Positions 35,801-43,734 of a stretch of DNA of 64,000 bases are shown here, piece after piece; position 1 is the stretch's first letter, and the number at the start of each line of letters is the position of its first letter. A program made the position numbers and the translations under genes. The notes beneath the pieces are model-generated. The model worked only from the letters and a program-made list of their open reading frames with translations, made no database searches and was not told the DNA's origin. Source of the DNA: an uncultured Eubacteriales bacterium (GTDB lineage: Bacteria; Bacillota; Clostridia; Christensenellales; Aristaeellaceae); contig OMZY01000001.1 in NCBI GenBank assembly GCA_900315675.1, positions 613,579 to 677,578 of the forward strand. Reading direction: 5' to 3'.

Positions 35801-38069
35801 CGGCATGCCTGTTACTGATACGGACACGGAGCTTGTCTGGCCCTGGGATACTGCTTCCCCTTCTGTCAACACCATTCTGACCGAGTCCCTTGGTCAGGCG
35901 CTGGCAGCCGCGGCGCTCAAACCTTTCAGTGATCTGCTGACCCTTTTCCCGGCTCGCGGCTCAGGCGTCATCGGGGATTCTCTCATGGCTGCCATGTGTG
36001 TCCTGCCGCCGGCGGTCGTTCCTGACCCGGAGGATGAAAATGCGGCCTCTGTCTCACCGGACGCTGTGCTGCCGCCCCTTTCTCCCGATTTCTGTACGGC
36101 TCTCTGCCGTTTACCCGAGGGGAAAACCCTGGTTCGTCCCGGTCTTCTTGCACTGGAAAGAGCAGAGAATAATGCAGTCCGTGTCACGCTCACCCTGGAG
36201 GGTAGTTTTACAGTCCGTCTGATCAGGACATACGCTGAGGAGGAAATCCTCAATCTTTATGCACATGATATCCCGACGCTCGCCGTCTGGCCGAATCTGC
36301 CGTTTGCGCCGGAGGACTGGCATGCTTATTTTACCTATGCCTCTCTGCCGGAAGGATTCTCTGTTACGGTCTGCGCGGCTGACGGATCATCCGTTTCTCC
36401 GGAATCCTCTTCCCGCGTTGTCTGCCGCACGTCTTCTTTCCCGCTGTCCTTCTCCCTGCATCGTGACGGTCATTCAGCCGGTTCTGTGCCGAATCTTCTG
36501 CCGCAGCCGGATATTGTAAAACAGGATGTTGTGACTGCCTGTGTGGACTTTGGTTCAGTCGGCACCTCTGTTATCTTCTCTTCCGGCCGCCATCGCCGTC
36601 CGCTTCAGGGACCGACGCTGGTTCGTACGCTGATCAATAATCCTTCTTCTTCCCGCGATCTGCTTCGCCGGGAATTCCTTCCCGCGGTTCCTGTTTCTGC
36701 CCTGCTTCCCACGGCCTCCAGGATCTTCCGCAATGTGCCCGGCGAAGCCCCTGTGCCCTTTGAAGATGGTATTGTCCTGATGTCCGCGGATCTGCAGGAT
36801 GTTCTTTCCATTCCCTCTGACGCTCTTTACACCTGCCTCAAATGGGAAGAGGAAAAAGGCCGTTCCGTTTCCCTCTGCCTGCATCAGATCATGCTCATGG
36901 CTGCTCTTCAGGCTCGTTCCGACGGTGCCCATACCCTGCTTTGGCGTTTTTCCGTTCCGGATGAAATGGCAAAAACCGGACGGGAAAATCTCACAGCACT
37001 TTTTGCCTCTCTTGCTGAACAGGTTTGCAGGGAAGCCGGTTTCCCGACGCCGGACAAGGTTCCTCCTGTCACTTTCGCGGCGGAAAGCTCTGCGCTTGGC
37101 GCTTACTTCCGTTTCTGTGCCTCTGAGGATACCCGCGGCGGCTTCATGGTCATGGATATCGGTGCCTGCACAGCAGATATTTCCCTCTTTCTGCGCGGAC
37201 GTGAACAGGCCGTCCGGACCTGCCAGATTCCGCTGGGGGTACATTACATGCTGCTGCCCGCCCTTTTGCGGAATCCTTCGCTCCTGCGTCAGGAACTCAG
37301 CTTTATCCAGGATCCTTCCATCCAGCAGGATCTGCTCATGCTGGAACAGACAATCCGCAATGCGCAGGCGGATCCTTCCGCTCTTCGTCATTCCCGTCTG
37401 GCGCTGGACAACTTCATTGCCGATCATTTTGCCTATGTGCTTCCCGGTCTCCTGCAGAATCCGGCCAACGGAATACCGACCCGTCTGGGCTCAGTGCTCC
37501 TGCTTCATTTCAGTTTCCTGATGATGTTGTCCGGCCTCGTTCTCCTGCAGATTGCCGCGGATCCCGGCAAGAACGATTTCCTTCCGGAACAGATGACCCT
37601 CTGTCTTTCCGGACGCGGATCCCTGCTTCCGGAACTCCTGCCGGATCCGTATAAAACCGCTCTCTGGCATTTCCTGACCATGTTCCGTAACCGTCGTGTG
37701 GCGTCCCTTTCCTTTCTTTTTTCTTCTGAAAAGAAGATGGAAATACCTGTAGGTCTTTCCATGCTGGAGGATGTGTCTCCCGGTATACCGACCGCTTCAA
37801 CGGTTCCTGCCGCGATCTCTGTCCGTCCGGAGGAACTGCTTCCGCAGTTTATTCTCCGCTTTGCGAAAGAATTCCCGGCTTCTGCTCAGGTGCTTTTCAA
37901 CGGCTTCTTCACCAATGATTTTTATCATCCCTTCTCACCCTGGGGTGAATCCGTCATCACGGAAGCCATTTCACAGTGCTTCACGCCCCAGACCGAGCAT
38001 CGCCCCTACGACGCGCTTTCAGCCTGGATTTCCACCCTCCTCGAACTCATCCAGACCCACACCACCTGA
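32892..38069 (+). CDS. Giant 1725-residue protein with C-terminal actin/Hsp70-like ATPase region
   Basis: TTG start at 32892 behind GAGGGG. No signal peptide or clear membrane helices; rich in serine and leucine. The C-terminal third carries an actin/Hsp70/sugar-kinase ATPase pattern. Phosphate-1-like VDFGSVGTSV lies near residue 1218, phosphate-2 MDIGACTADISLF near 1420 and an adenosine-type SGRGSLLPE near 1572. The order and spacing fit one domain of about 450 residues. A short coiled-coil segment (EEEKARKRLEDIAQQLKSETEA) lies near 435-460. The N-terminal 300 residues look like a Rossmann or tubulin-type fold without the glycine loop (inference). No family name recognised. Confidence 0.8.
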   Translation: MKSFLLPVGRCAGTSLPTLLSALSCGASVPVAGLDILHITDRQPDPILVPMIRDLNQAHNLFRRADNRSFFPSSFSYASYQPGLPSITALSSDPASASLLAALRGKGVPLSYKTDREAVEWAFSAFLSAFDENREKDTFRLFLDKISLSQSAGEEFRVAVLCDLNDPFSSGVAFALLRFLHEKTGIDSSVLSLFCLSVSSSSDESQAKEILSSSLHALAGQNLVGKPDRSVPACADAVWLLALPSSMVRSDDSLRIVYAVLAVHLARFFSAAAAPAPGLHTVTIPGVLTFQSLGAQAGSFAAFLHAGTWLLADLIPAFIAWCDHHGSLRSLAPNSRSGLFRRLMQGETVSPQQREVVEVIQRAFSAVLAEVVALIRYLPDQLRLAEVSDPLWRKAVEACGKTVTVASEYDVSKQEAEESGIMDVMPVHRVSMADTEEEKARKRLEDIAQQLKSETEARDQVFSSVGGCWALPALLDCRRRCQEALERASAQLENVTADQDHLAVASLSRRVRLLQAAVSRCDEDLSSVSFTGSGTSAGLEGLTPFSSQLLNAPAAEKLSALLNAAGNSADAIRKDLLAQMPSLLFGCSLSDVKTLFRQLLSCCKQESGIDPFAALCLYTLDVSVRELSALRFLSAGDVPSIPLLPDLYPSAPLLKVSSLLPLLEDSKKSSPDALSARRGLLAMLLLRQYRRRVSDEASLESDLYGINDSPVLKAWLSARSSDAVRIFSLEKDDIRLPFALVLPGRDFMPARLSALHAPFVPSFAAPWFEEETLTFRDPSALLSEGDRAILIEQLTAMTDPRPDHLSGSLYSFLTDFRQELLRHQEPAGLPDRLTLRLKAAFGLRPLPAFSDTLVRTTCFYERFLTDDPLSASLVGRASFKPSACSVPDDIIYLYRDVPFARENSRTLLDAIPLPAENWILNLLDQECRTLSRASDDYHDNLVRELSLLLERYPDAHSEARQVAFDLLDKAGMPVTDTDTELVWPWDTASPSVNTILTESLGQALAAAALKPFSDLLTLFPARGSGVIGDSLMAAMCVLPPAVVPDPEDENAASVSPDAVLPPLSPDFCTALCRLPEGKTLVRPGLLALERAENNAVRVTLTLEGSFTVRLIRTYAEEEILNLYAHDIPTLAVWPNLPFAPEDWHAYFTYASLPEGFSVTVCAADGSSVSPESSSRVVCRTSSFPLSFSLHRDGHSAGSVPNLLPQPDIVKQDVVTACVDFGSVGTSVIFSSGRHRRPLQGPTLVRTLINNPSSSRDLLRREFLPAVPVSALLPTASRIFRNVPGEAPVPFEDGIVLMSADLQDVLSIPSDALYTCLKWEEEKGRSVSLCLHQIMLMAALQARSDGAHTLLWRFSVPDEMAKTGRENLTALFASLAEQVCREAGFPTPDKVPPVTFAAESSALGAYFRFCASEDTRGGFMVMDIGACTADISLFLRGREQAVRTCQIPLGVHYMLLPALLRNPSLLRQELSFIQDPSIQQDLLMLEQTIRNAQADPSALRHSRLALDNFIADHFAYVLPGLLQNPANGIPTRLGSVLLLHFSFLMMLSGLVLLQIAADPGKNDFLPEQMTLCLSGRGSLLPELLPDPYKTALWHFLTMFRNRRVASLSFLFSSEKKMEIPVGLSMLEDVSPGIPTASTVPAAISVRPEELLPQFILRFAKEFPASAQVLFNGFFTNDFYHPFSPWGESVITEAISQCFTPQTEHRPYDALSAWISTLLELIQTHTT

Positions 38070-38092
38070 TCCTTGTTATCGCTATAATCACG

Positions 38093-38225
38093 TTTGCCGC
38101 AAGCAAATATATCATGTTGCGTAGCGGATAATTAATTTAAAGGATGGCGTAGCCATCCATCCGCCATTATTCATTTTTTAGTTTTCAGTCTTAAGTTTTC
38201 AGTTATTCTTTTGCGCAGCAAAAGA
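38093..38225. repeat. Mixed hairpin and heptad element after the giant gene
   Basis: Hairpins TTTGC/GCAAA (38093-38107), GGATGGC-GTA-GCCATCC (about 38142-38158) and TCTTTTGC-GCA-GCAAAAGA (38207-38225) surround a CATTATT/CATTTTT/AAGTTTT tract (38165-38206). It combines features of both repeat types in the window. Confidence 0.6.
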
Positions 38226-38281
38226 CATTTATCTCCTACCTCCTGCCTTCTCCCTCCAACCTCTTCTGAAAGGGCTTGTCT

Positions 38282-39028
38282 ATGGAACTTCTTTCTTCCC
38301 TCAAAAACCCCAAGGTACTTTCCTGGAAAACGTTGAAGGATAAAAAGGGACGTGATTCTCAGAACGCCTTCCTGGTTGAAGGTGTTCGCATGGTCCAGGA
38401 AGCTCTGTCCTCTGCTTTTGAAGTGCAGGCGCTGCTTCTGCGCGAGGATTATCAGCCGGAATACCGGTTCCCTGCTGAAATACCGGCCTATGTTCTGCCT
38501 GCCCATGTTTTTCAGTCTGTCTGCGATACAAAAACTCCCCAGGGCATTGCGGCAGTTTTAACCCGTCAGACTCGTGAGGCCGGTGGCCCCCGTCTTCTCG
38601 CCCTGGACGGTGTGCAGGATCCGGGTAATGTTGGAACGATCATCCGTACTGCAGACGCTGCCGGCTTTACCGGCGTCCTTTTCAGTCCGGAATGTGCGGA
38701 TTTGTTTTCTCCGAAGGTTCTTCGTGCAACCATGGGCAGCGTCTTCCGTCTTGGTTTTTCCTTCCCTGCTTCCCTTCCGGTTGCTCTGGAACAATTGAAA
38801 AAGGACGGATATTCCGTCCTTTCATCCCAGCTGGATGGTTCTCCTTTTTATGACAGGAAGGATGTTTCCTCTTCCTTTGTGCTTGTCATCGGCAATGAGG
38901 GAAACGGCGTTTCCGACGCTGTCAAAGCAGCCGCCACCCATCATCTCTGTCTTCCCATGCGGGGCGGCGCTGAATCCCTGAATGCAGCTGTTGCAGCAGG
39001 CATTATGATGTATGACCTGACCCGCTGA
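38282..39028 (+). CDS. TrmH/SpoU-family RNA 2'-O-ribose methyltransferase
   Basis: 248 residues from ATG 38282 (AAAGGG seven bases upstream). Substrate-binding N-terminus (SLKNPKVLSWKTLKDKKGR) and the three SPOUT motifs: DGVQDPGNVGTIIRTADA, VIGNEGNGVSD and LPMRGGAESLNAAVAAGI. Methylates rRNA or tRNA ribose; the exact site is not deducible. The Bacillus homologue is YsgA. Confidence 0.92.
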   Translation: MELLSSLKNPKVLSWKTLKDKKGRDSQNAFLVEGVRMVQEALSSAFEVQALLLREDYQPEYRFPAEIPAYVLPAHVFQSVCDTKTPQGIAAVLTRQTREAGGPRLLALDGVQDPGNVGTIIRTADAAGFTGVLFSPECADLFSPKVLRATMGSVFRLGFSFPASLPVALEQLKKDGYSVLSSQLDGSPFYDRKDVSSSFVLVIGNEGNGVSDAVKAAATHHLCLPMRGGAESLNAAVAAGIMMYDLTR

Positions 39029-39035
39029 CCTTATA

Positions 39036-40232
39036 TCATTGTGGTTCAGTATTCTGGCCCACCTTGGCGCCAGTCCCTGTATGATCCGATTCGTAGGTAA
39101 TGTCGCCGGTTTTCCTGGTTGTGGAACCGGCGATTTTCTTTTCAAGCAGATCATGGAATTTTTCACCCGGTACCGGAACAGAAATCATTTCTCCTGTCCA
39201 TCCGGAATAATGGATGGCGTTGGAAAGCTGCAGGGCTCTCAATCCGTCTTCCGCGTCAGCAATCAGCTTTTCTCCGCGCAGCAGGTGCGCTGCAAAAGCA
39301 TTCAGCACGCCCACATGCTGCGGATTATCCCCGTCCGGCTGTATTTCTTCCTCTGTGACTTCTGCCCTGTACCAGGGATTATCGCTGTGAAAGCAGGTTA
39401 CTCTTTCGTTTTCGGTAAGGCGGTAACACCTGATCTGATTGTTTTCGCAAACCAGTTTCCCACATTCACAGTCAATCTCCAGCCGGTTGGTTCCGGGGAG
39501 ATCGCCTGTGGACGCAACAAACACGCCTGTGGCTCCGTTGTCAAATTCCAGATAGGCTGTTACGTCGTCTTCAACTTCAATATGGTGCCATTTCCCATCA
39601 TGACAATGCGCCTGAACCTTCACCGGCATTCCGCACAGCCAGATCAGCAGGTCAAGCTGATGCGGACACTGATTCAGCAGAACACCGCCGCCCTCACCGG
39701 CCCAGGTAGCTCTCCAGGAACCCGAATCATAGTATTTCTGCGTCCTGTACCAGTCGGTGATGATCCAGCTCATGCGCTTGATGGCACCCAGTTCTTTATT
39801 TTCCATCATCCGTCGGATTGCACGGTATACGCCGTTTGTCCGCTGGTTGAACATCAGTGCCAGGGTCTTGCCCGATCCGGCCGCACAACGGATCATCCGT
39901 TCCGCGGCGTCCGCTTCCACAGCAGCCGGTTTCTCGCAAAGCACATGAATTCCATGGCTCAGCGCTTCTATGGTCAGTTGTTCGTGGAAGTAATGAGGCA
40001 CCGCGATCAGGACCGCGTCGCATCCTGCCTCCCGGATCAGATCCCGTCCGGACGGATAGATCTTCACTTTCTCCGGCAGGGCCTTCCGCGCCCACTCCCT
40101 GCGTTCCTCCCGCAGGTCTGCCACCGCAGTCAGTTCAATCTCCGGGCATTTCCCGCCCGCAATATTCCTGCAGTGCTCCGATCCCATATTCCCGATCCCG
40201 ATGATCCCCAACCGGATCTTACTCATTCCCAT
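39036..40232 (-). CDS. Gfo/Idh/MocA-family oxidoreductase (third of three)
   Basis: NAD(P)-dependent dehydrogenase fold, 398 residues. Nucleotide loop IGIGNMGSEHC (9-19), the EKPAAVEAD strand and C-terminal domain with GGGVLLNQCPHQLDLLIWLCG. Probable sugar or inositol oxidoreductase. The serine/threonine-rich tail (about 370-398) looks disordered. Separated from the upstream oxidoreductase by a penta-hairpin element. Confidence 0.88.
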   Translation of the reverse strand: MGMSKIRLGIIGIGNMGSEHCRNIAGGKCPEIELTAVADLREERREWARKALPEKVKIYPSGRDLIREAGCDAVLIAVPHYFHEQLTIEALSHGIHVLCEKPAAVEADAAERMIRCAAGSGKTLALMFNQRTNGVYRAIRRMMENKELGAIKRMSWIITDWYRTQKYYDSGSWRATWAGEGGGVLLNQCPHQLDLLIWLCGMPVKVQAHCHDGKWHHIEVEDDVTAYLEFDNGATGVFVASTGDLPGTNRLEIDCECGKLVCENNQIRCYRLTENERVTCFHSDNPWYRAEVTEEEIQPDGDNPQHVGVLNAFAAHLLRGEKLIADAEDGLRALQLSNAIHYSGWTGEMISVPVPGEKFHDLLEKKIAGSTTRKTGDITYESDHTGTGAKVGQNTEPQ

Positions 40233-40269
40233 CCCGTTATCTCCATAAGTGGTATAAAGTAACTTTCAC

Positions 40270-40417
40270 ATCTGCCGAAGGCAGATATTTCACATTCGGC
40301 GTAGCCGAATAATTCATATTGGCCGCAGGCCAATAATTCATAGCTGAAAACAGGTTTACTGTTTTCAGCTAATTCATTGAGCAGGCATTCGCATTATTTT
40401 ATGCGAATTGCTTGCTC
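40270..40417 (-). repeat. Penta-hairpin element A
   Basis: Plus-strand hairpins: ATCTGCC-GAA-GGCAGAT (40270-40286), ATTCGGC-GTA-GCCGAAT (40294-40310), ATTGGCC-GCA-GGCCAAT (40318-40334), AGCTGAAAACAG/CTGTTTTCAGCT (40342-40370) and a bulged hairpin at 40379-40417. The last encloses the stop codon of the gene ending at 40394. Linkers are AATTCATA, AATTCATA, AATTCATT, and a divergent ATTTCAC. Minus-sense outer end reads GTGAAAGTT. Confidence 0.8.
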
Positions 40418-41470
40418 CTCTGCCTTCAGGCTCAGTTCCGCCGCCTTGAACGCATGCGCCTGTGTCATGGCGTTTTCCGTCCTGTTCAGGCAGTCCAGAA
40501 TCAGCTGTCCAAAGAAAGGATATCCGGTCACGCCGACGGCATTCAGATACTTTTCTCCGCTGTCATTCACCACAAATACATGACCGCCGCCGTTCTGGTC
40601 CGAAGCCAGGTTTACGTACTTGCGGATTTCGATAAATCCTTTCGTTCCCTGGATGAACATCCGTCCGTCGCCCCAGGTCCGCAGGCCGTCCGGTGTGAAC
40701 CAGTCCAGCTTGAAATATCCGGCGGATCCGTTCTGACCGGTAAGCTGTGCGTCTCCGAAATCTTCCAGTTCAGGGTATTCCGGATGGCTGAAGTTGGCGA
40801 TCCGGCTTGCGGTCACCGCAGCTTCTTCTTCTCCCGTGTAATACAGGAATTGTTCAAACTGATGGCTGCCGATATCGCAGAGGATACCACCGTATTTTTT
40901 CCTTTCAAAGAACCAGGCTGGTCTTCCGGGTGCGCCCAGTCTGTGCGGACCGAATCCTGTCACGGAAACCACCTTGCCGATGTCTCCGCTCTGTGCAATG
41001 TATCCTGCCAGGATCGATCCTTCATCATGCAGCCGTTCCGCGTAATAGACCATGTACTTCTTGCCGGTTGCTTTTACGGCTTTCTTTGCGGAATCCAGCT
41101 GTTCCAGGGTTGTAAAAGGAGCCTTATCCGTAAAGTAATCTTTTCCGGCACTCATGGCCCGCAGGCCGAGAGCACAGCGTTCACTGGTCACTGCCGCACC
41201 GGCGATCATATGGGTTTCAGCGTCTTCCAGGGCCTCTTCCTCGCTCCTGGCTGCCTTGGCCTGCGGAAAAGCCTTCAGGAAAGCGGCAACCTTCTTCTCG
41301 TCTGGATCATAAACATACTTCAGTGTACCGCCGGCTTCAGTCAGTCCGTTGCACATACCGTAGATATGACCGTGATCCAGCCGTACCGCGGAAAACACAA
41401 ATTCTCCCGGTTTTACTACAGGCTGCGGTTTCCCTTTCGGCGCATAGTTCATACCGTCAGATACGTTCAT
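40394..41470 (-). CDS. Gfo/Idh/MocA-family oxidoreductase (second of three)
   Basis: 358 residues. The N-terminal strand lacks the usual GxGxxG and reads AVRLDHGHIYGM, a form seen in a subgroup of this family. AGKDYFTDKAPFTTLEQL is the counterpart of the EKP motif, with DKAP in place of EKP. The catalytic-domain region includes GGILCDIGSHQFEQFLYYTG. ATG overlaps the upstream stop by four bases. Sugar substrate unknown. Confidence 0.87.
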   Translation of the reverse strand: MNVSDGMNYAPKGKPQPVVKPGEFVFSAVRLDHGHIYGMCNGLTEAGGTLKYVYDPDEKKVAAFLKAFPQAKAARSEEEALEDAETHMIAGAAVTSERCALGLRAMSAGKDYFTDKAPFTTLEQLDSAKKAVKATGKKYMVYYAERLHDEGSILAGYIAQSGDIGKVVSVTGFGPHRLGAPGRPAWFFERKKYGGILCDIGSHQFEQFLYYTGEEEAAVTASRIANFSHPEYPELEDFGDAQLTGQNGSAGYFKLDWFTPDGLRTWGDGRMFIQGTKGFIEIRKYVNLASDQNGGGHVFVVNDSGEKYLNAVGVTGYPFFGQLILDCLNRTENAMTQAHAFKAAELSLKAEEQAIRIK

Positions 41471-42630
41471 TTGTTTTCCCCTTTCCGGAAGTTGCCGAAG
41501 GACAGTTCTCCGTCCAGGCTGTCTACCGACGCGGTTTTCTCATAAAAATGCGGTACTGATGCCCGGATTCCCTCAACCGTATAAAACGGATCATTCTTGG
41601 CAATGGGCAGCGTCACCGGGGTTCTCAGGGAACCTGCTTTATAGATCGCGCAGATCAGTTCAATCGTGCGCCTGCCGTCTTCTCCCGTAATGGACGGTTC
41701 CCGGTCATTTTCAATGGCGCTGAGTACGTCATCCAGCTGTCCGTCATGCATTTCATACGGCAGCGGCGGCAGCTTGGCCAGGTACTCGTCCGCAGCCTGT
41801 TCAAACGCCTTGTCCGGATCAGGCAGCGGGAATCCGTTCGGCTGGGGCTGGGAGCAGTACACGCTGTACGGGAAAGCTATTTTCGCTTTCTCGCACTGGA
41901 AAATCAGTGCCTGTTCCTCCCCGTGTGATACAACGGAAGCGGTCAGTGTAGCCAGCGCTCCGGGATATTCCATCACAGAAACGGAAAGATCCTCCACCTC
42001 GGCGTTATCATGCCCGGTGTTGGCCAGCACGCTGGTCACCCGTTCCGGTGTACCCATCATCCAGCCCAGCATATCAATGTGATGGACTGCATGATTCAGT
42101 GTGCATCCGCCGCCTTCCGTCTCCCATGTTCCGCGCCACCACAGGTCATAGTAGCTGTGTCCCCGGAACCACAGGCTGTCCACGGTCACATGCCGTACTT
42201 TTCCGGCCATGCCGCTGTCAATCAGCGCCTTCAGGTTCCTCACCGGCAGGCGGAATCTGTTCTGCGCAATAATGGACAGTTTCTTCCCGCTTTCATCCCT
42301 AGCTTTCAGCACTGCGTCGCATTCTTCCAGCGAAGCGGCCATGGGCTTTTCACAGACTACGTTCTTGCCGCTCTTCAGTGCGTTAATGGATATTTCAGCA
42401 TGTACAAAAGGCGGAGTGCATACGTCAACAAGGTCAATATCCTTGTCCAGGATTTCATGGTGATCCAGATAAACGTCAGCGTCCAGGCCATACTGTTCCT
42501 TGACACGCTGTGCCTTTCCGGGGATAATATCCACAAGGGCAGCAATCCTGCACCGGTCCGGGAATTTCAGGTATGCCTTGATGTGCGCATGTGAGATTCC
42601 GCCTGTACCGATAATCGCAACATTAATCAT
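41467..42630 (-). CDS. Gfo/Idh/MocA-family oxidoreductase (first of three)
   Basis: 387 residues from ATG 42630 (GAGG eight bases upstream; an ATG two codons earlier is too close). IGTGGISHAH nucleotide loop, CEKPMAAS, and GGGCTLNHAVHHIDMLGWM. Head of a three-oxidoreductase operon divergent from the AraC regulator gene, which probably controls it together with the importer further right. Confidence 0.88.
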   Translation of the reverse strand: MINVAIIGTGGISHAHIKAYLKFPDRCRIAALVDIIPGKAQRVKEQYGLDADVYLDHHEILDKDIDLVDVCTPPFVHAEISINALKSGKNVVCEKPMAASLEECDAVLKARDESGKKLSIIAQNRFRLPVRNLKALIDSGMAGKVRHVTVDSLWFRGHSYYDLWWRGTWETEGGGCTLNHAVHHIDMLGWMMGTPERVTSVLANTGHDNAEVEDLSVSVMEYPGALATLTASVVSHGEEQALIFQCEKAKIAFPYSVYCSQPQPNGFPLPDPDKAFEQAADEYLAKLPPLPYEMHDGQLDDVLSAIENDREPSITGEDGRRTIELICAIYKAGSLRTPVTLPIAKNDPFYTVEGIRASVPHFYEKTASVDSLDGELSFGNFRKGENK

Positions 42631-42764
42631 TTTCATTACCTCATCAGTGATAACAGAAATTGTTATGGTTTATCAGCAGTATATTCCGTTATCGTTCCGC
42701 CTGCTATACGATTCCTGTTCTCTTGTATGTGAATCCGGCAAAAATTACAGGGAGGTGTAAATCA

Positions 42765-43652
42765 TTGGAATCCTATGATCTCAGCACACCCTTTATGCCT
42801 ATGGAGCAAGGAGGACAGGGATACGAAGCGCGTTACCGTTTTAACGAACATATGAAGGTAACCCAGTATCACTGTCATGATTACTACGAGCTTTATATCC
42901 ACCTTCACGGCGGTGAATATATGGGCGTGGATAACAAGCTGTATACGCTCAAACCTAATCAGGTCTTTATCCTGCCGCCCTTCTGTATGCATGGTCTTTC
43001 CTGCACACGGGATCTGCACAATTATGAGCGTGCTTTCCTCAATCTTTCTTCGGAGGTCATGCGCAACCTCAGCTGCGGTCAGCTGGACCTGAATCAGTTT
43101 CTCCAGGCCCACGCTGCCGGAGGTCACTATACCTACCAGCTGTCAGACACGGATGCCGAACGTTTTGTCCATTGCATCCGCCAGATTGAAACGGCTCAGT
43201 CCCGGAATATTGATGCTGTGGACCGTTATCAGGATTATGCCCATATGATTACGCTGGTCAATCTTCTCTGTCAGGTCATTCGCCGGACGATTCCTGTCCG
43301 TGCTGAATCGGTTTCCGGAAATGTCATCCAGGAAGTTCTGACCTATATCAACAATCACTACACTCAGCCTTTAAGCATCAACGACCTGGCAAAACACTTC
43401 AATATCAGCGCCTCCTGGCTTGCGCACGAGTTTGTGCGTTTCACAAACCGCAGTGTTTATAACTATATTCTGTATCGCCGTGTCATGCTTTCCCGCCGGT
43501 TGATGCTTGGTGAAGACAGCCTTAACACAATCGCCTACCAGTGCGGTTTCAGCGACTACTCAGGTTTTCTTCGTACTTTTACTAAGATCGCGGGTGTTTC
43601 ACCCAGTCAGTATCGTAAGAACTTAAGTCAGTATCAGCAGCACGAGCTGTGA
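42765..43652 (+). CDS. AraC-family transcriptional regulator
   Basis: 295 residues from TTG 42765 behind GGGAGGTG. N-terminal cupin sugar-sensing domain (HCHDYYELYIHLHGGEYM, about 38-56). The C-terminal double helix-turn-helix has SINDLAKHFNISASWLAHEF and the signature GFSDYSGFLRTFTKIAGVSPSQYR. Lies between three divergent oxidoreductase genes and a convergent importer operon, so it likely activates both in response to their sugar. Confidence 0.92.
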   Translation: MESYDLSTPFMPMEQGGQGYEARYRFNEHMKVTQYHCHDYYELYIHLHGGEYMGVDNKLYTLKPNQVFILPPFCMHGLSCTRDLHNYERAFLNLSSEVMRNLSCGQLDLNQFLQAHAAGGHYTYQLSDTDAERFVHCIRQIETAQSRNIDAVDRYQDYAHMITLVNLLCQVIRRTIPVRAESVSGNVIQEVLTYINNHYTQPLSINDLAKHFNISASWLAHEFVRFTNRSVYNYILYRRVMLSRRLMLGEDSLNTIAYQCGFSDYSGFLRTFTKIAGVSPSQYRKNLSQYQQHEL

Positions 43653-43669
43653 TCCTGCTTTTGAAAACA

Positions 43670-43700
43670 GAGGGATGCCGATGAGATATCGGCATCCCTC
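43670..43700. terminator. Hairpin between convergent AraC and binding-protein genes
   Basis: GAGGGATGCCGAT/ATCGGCATCCCTC, 13 pairs with a five-base loop. T content downstream is modest on both strands, so it may serve as a bidirectional terminator of moderate strength. Confidence 0.6.
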
Positions 43701-43734
43701 CTTCATTTGATCATTCAGTCAGTGTCCGTTCAAA

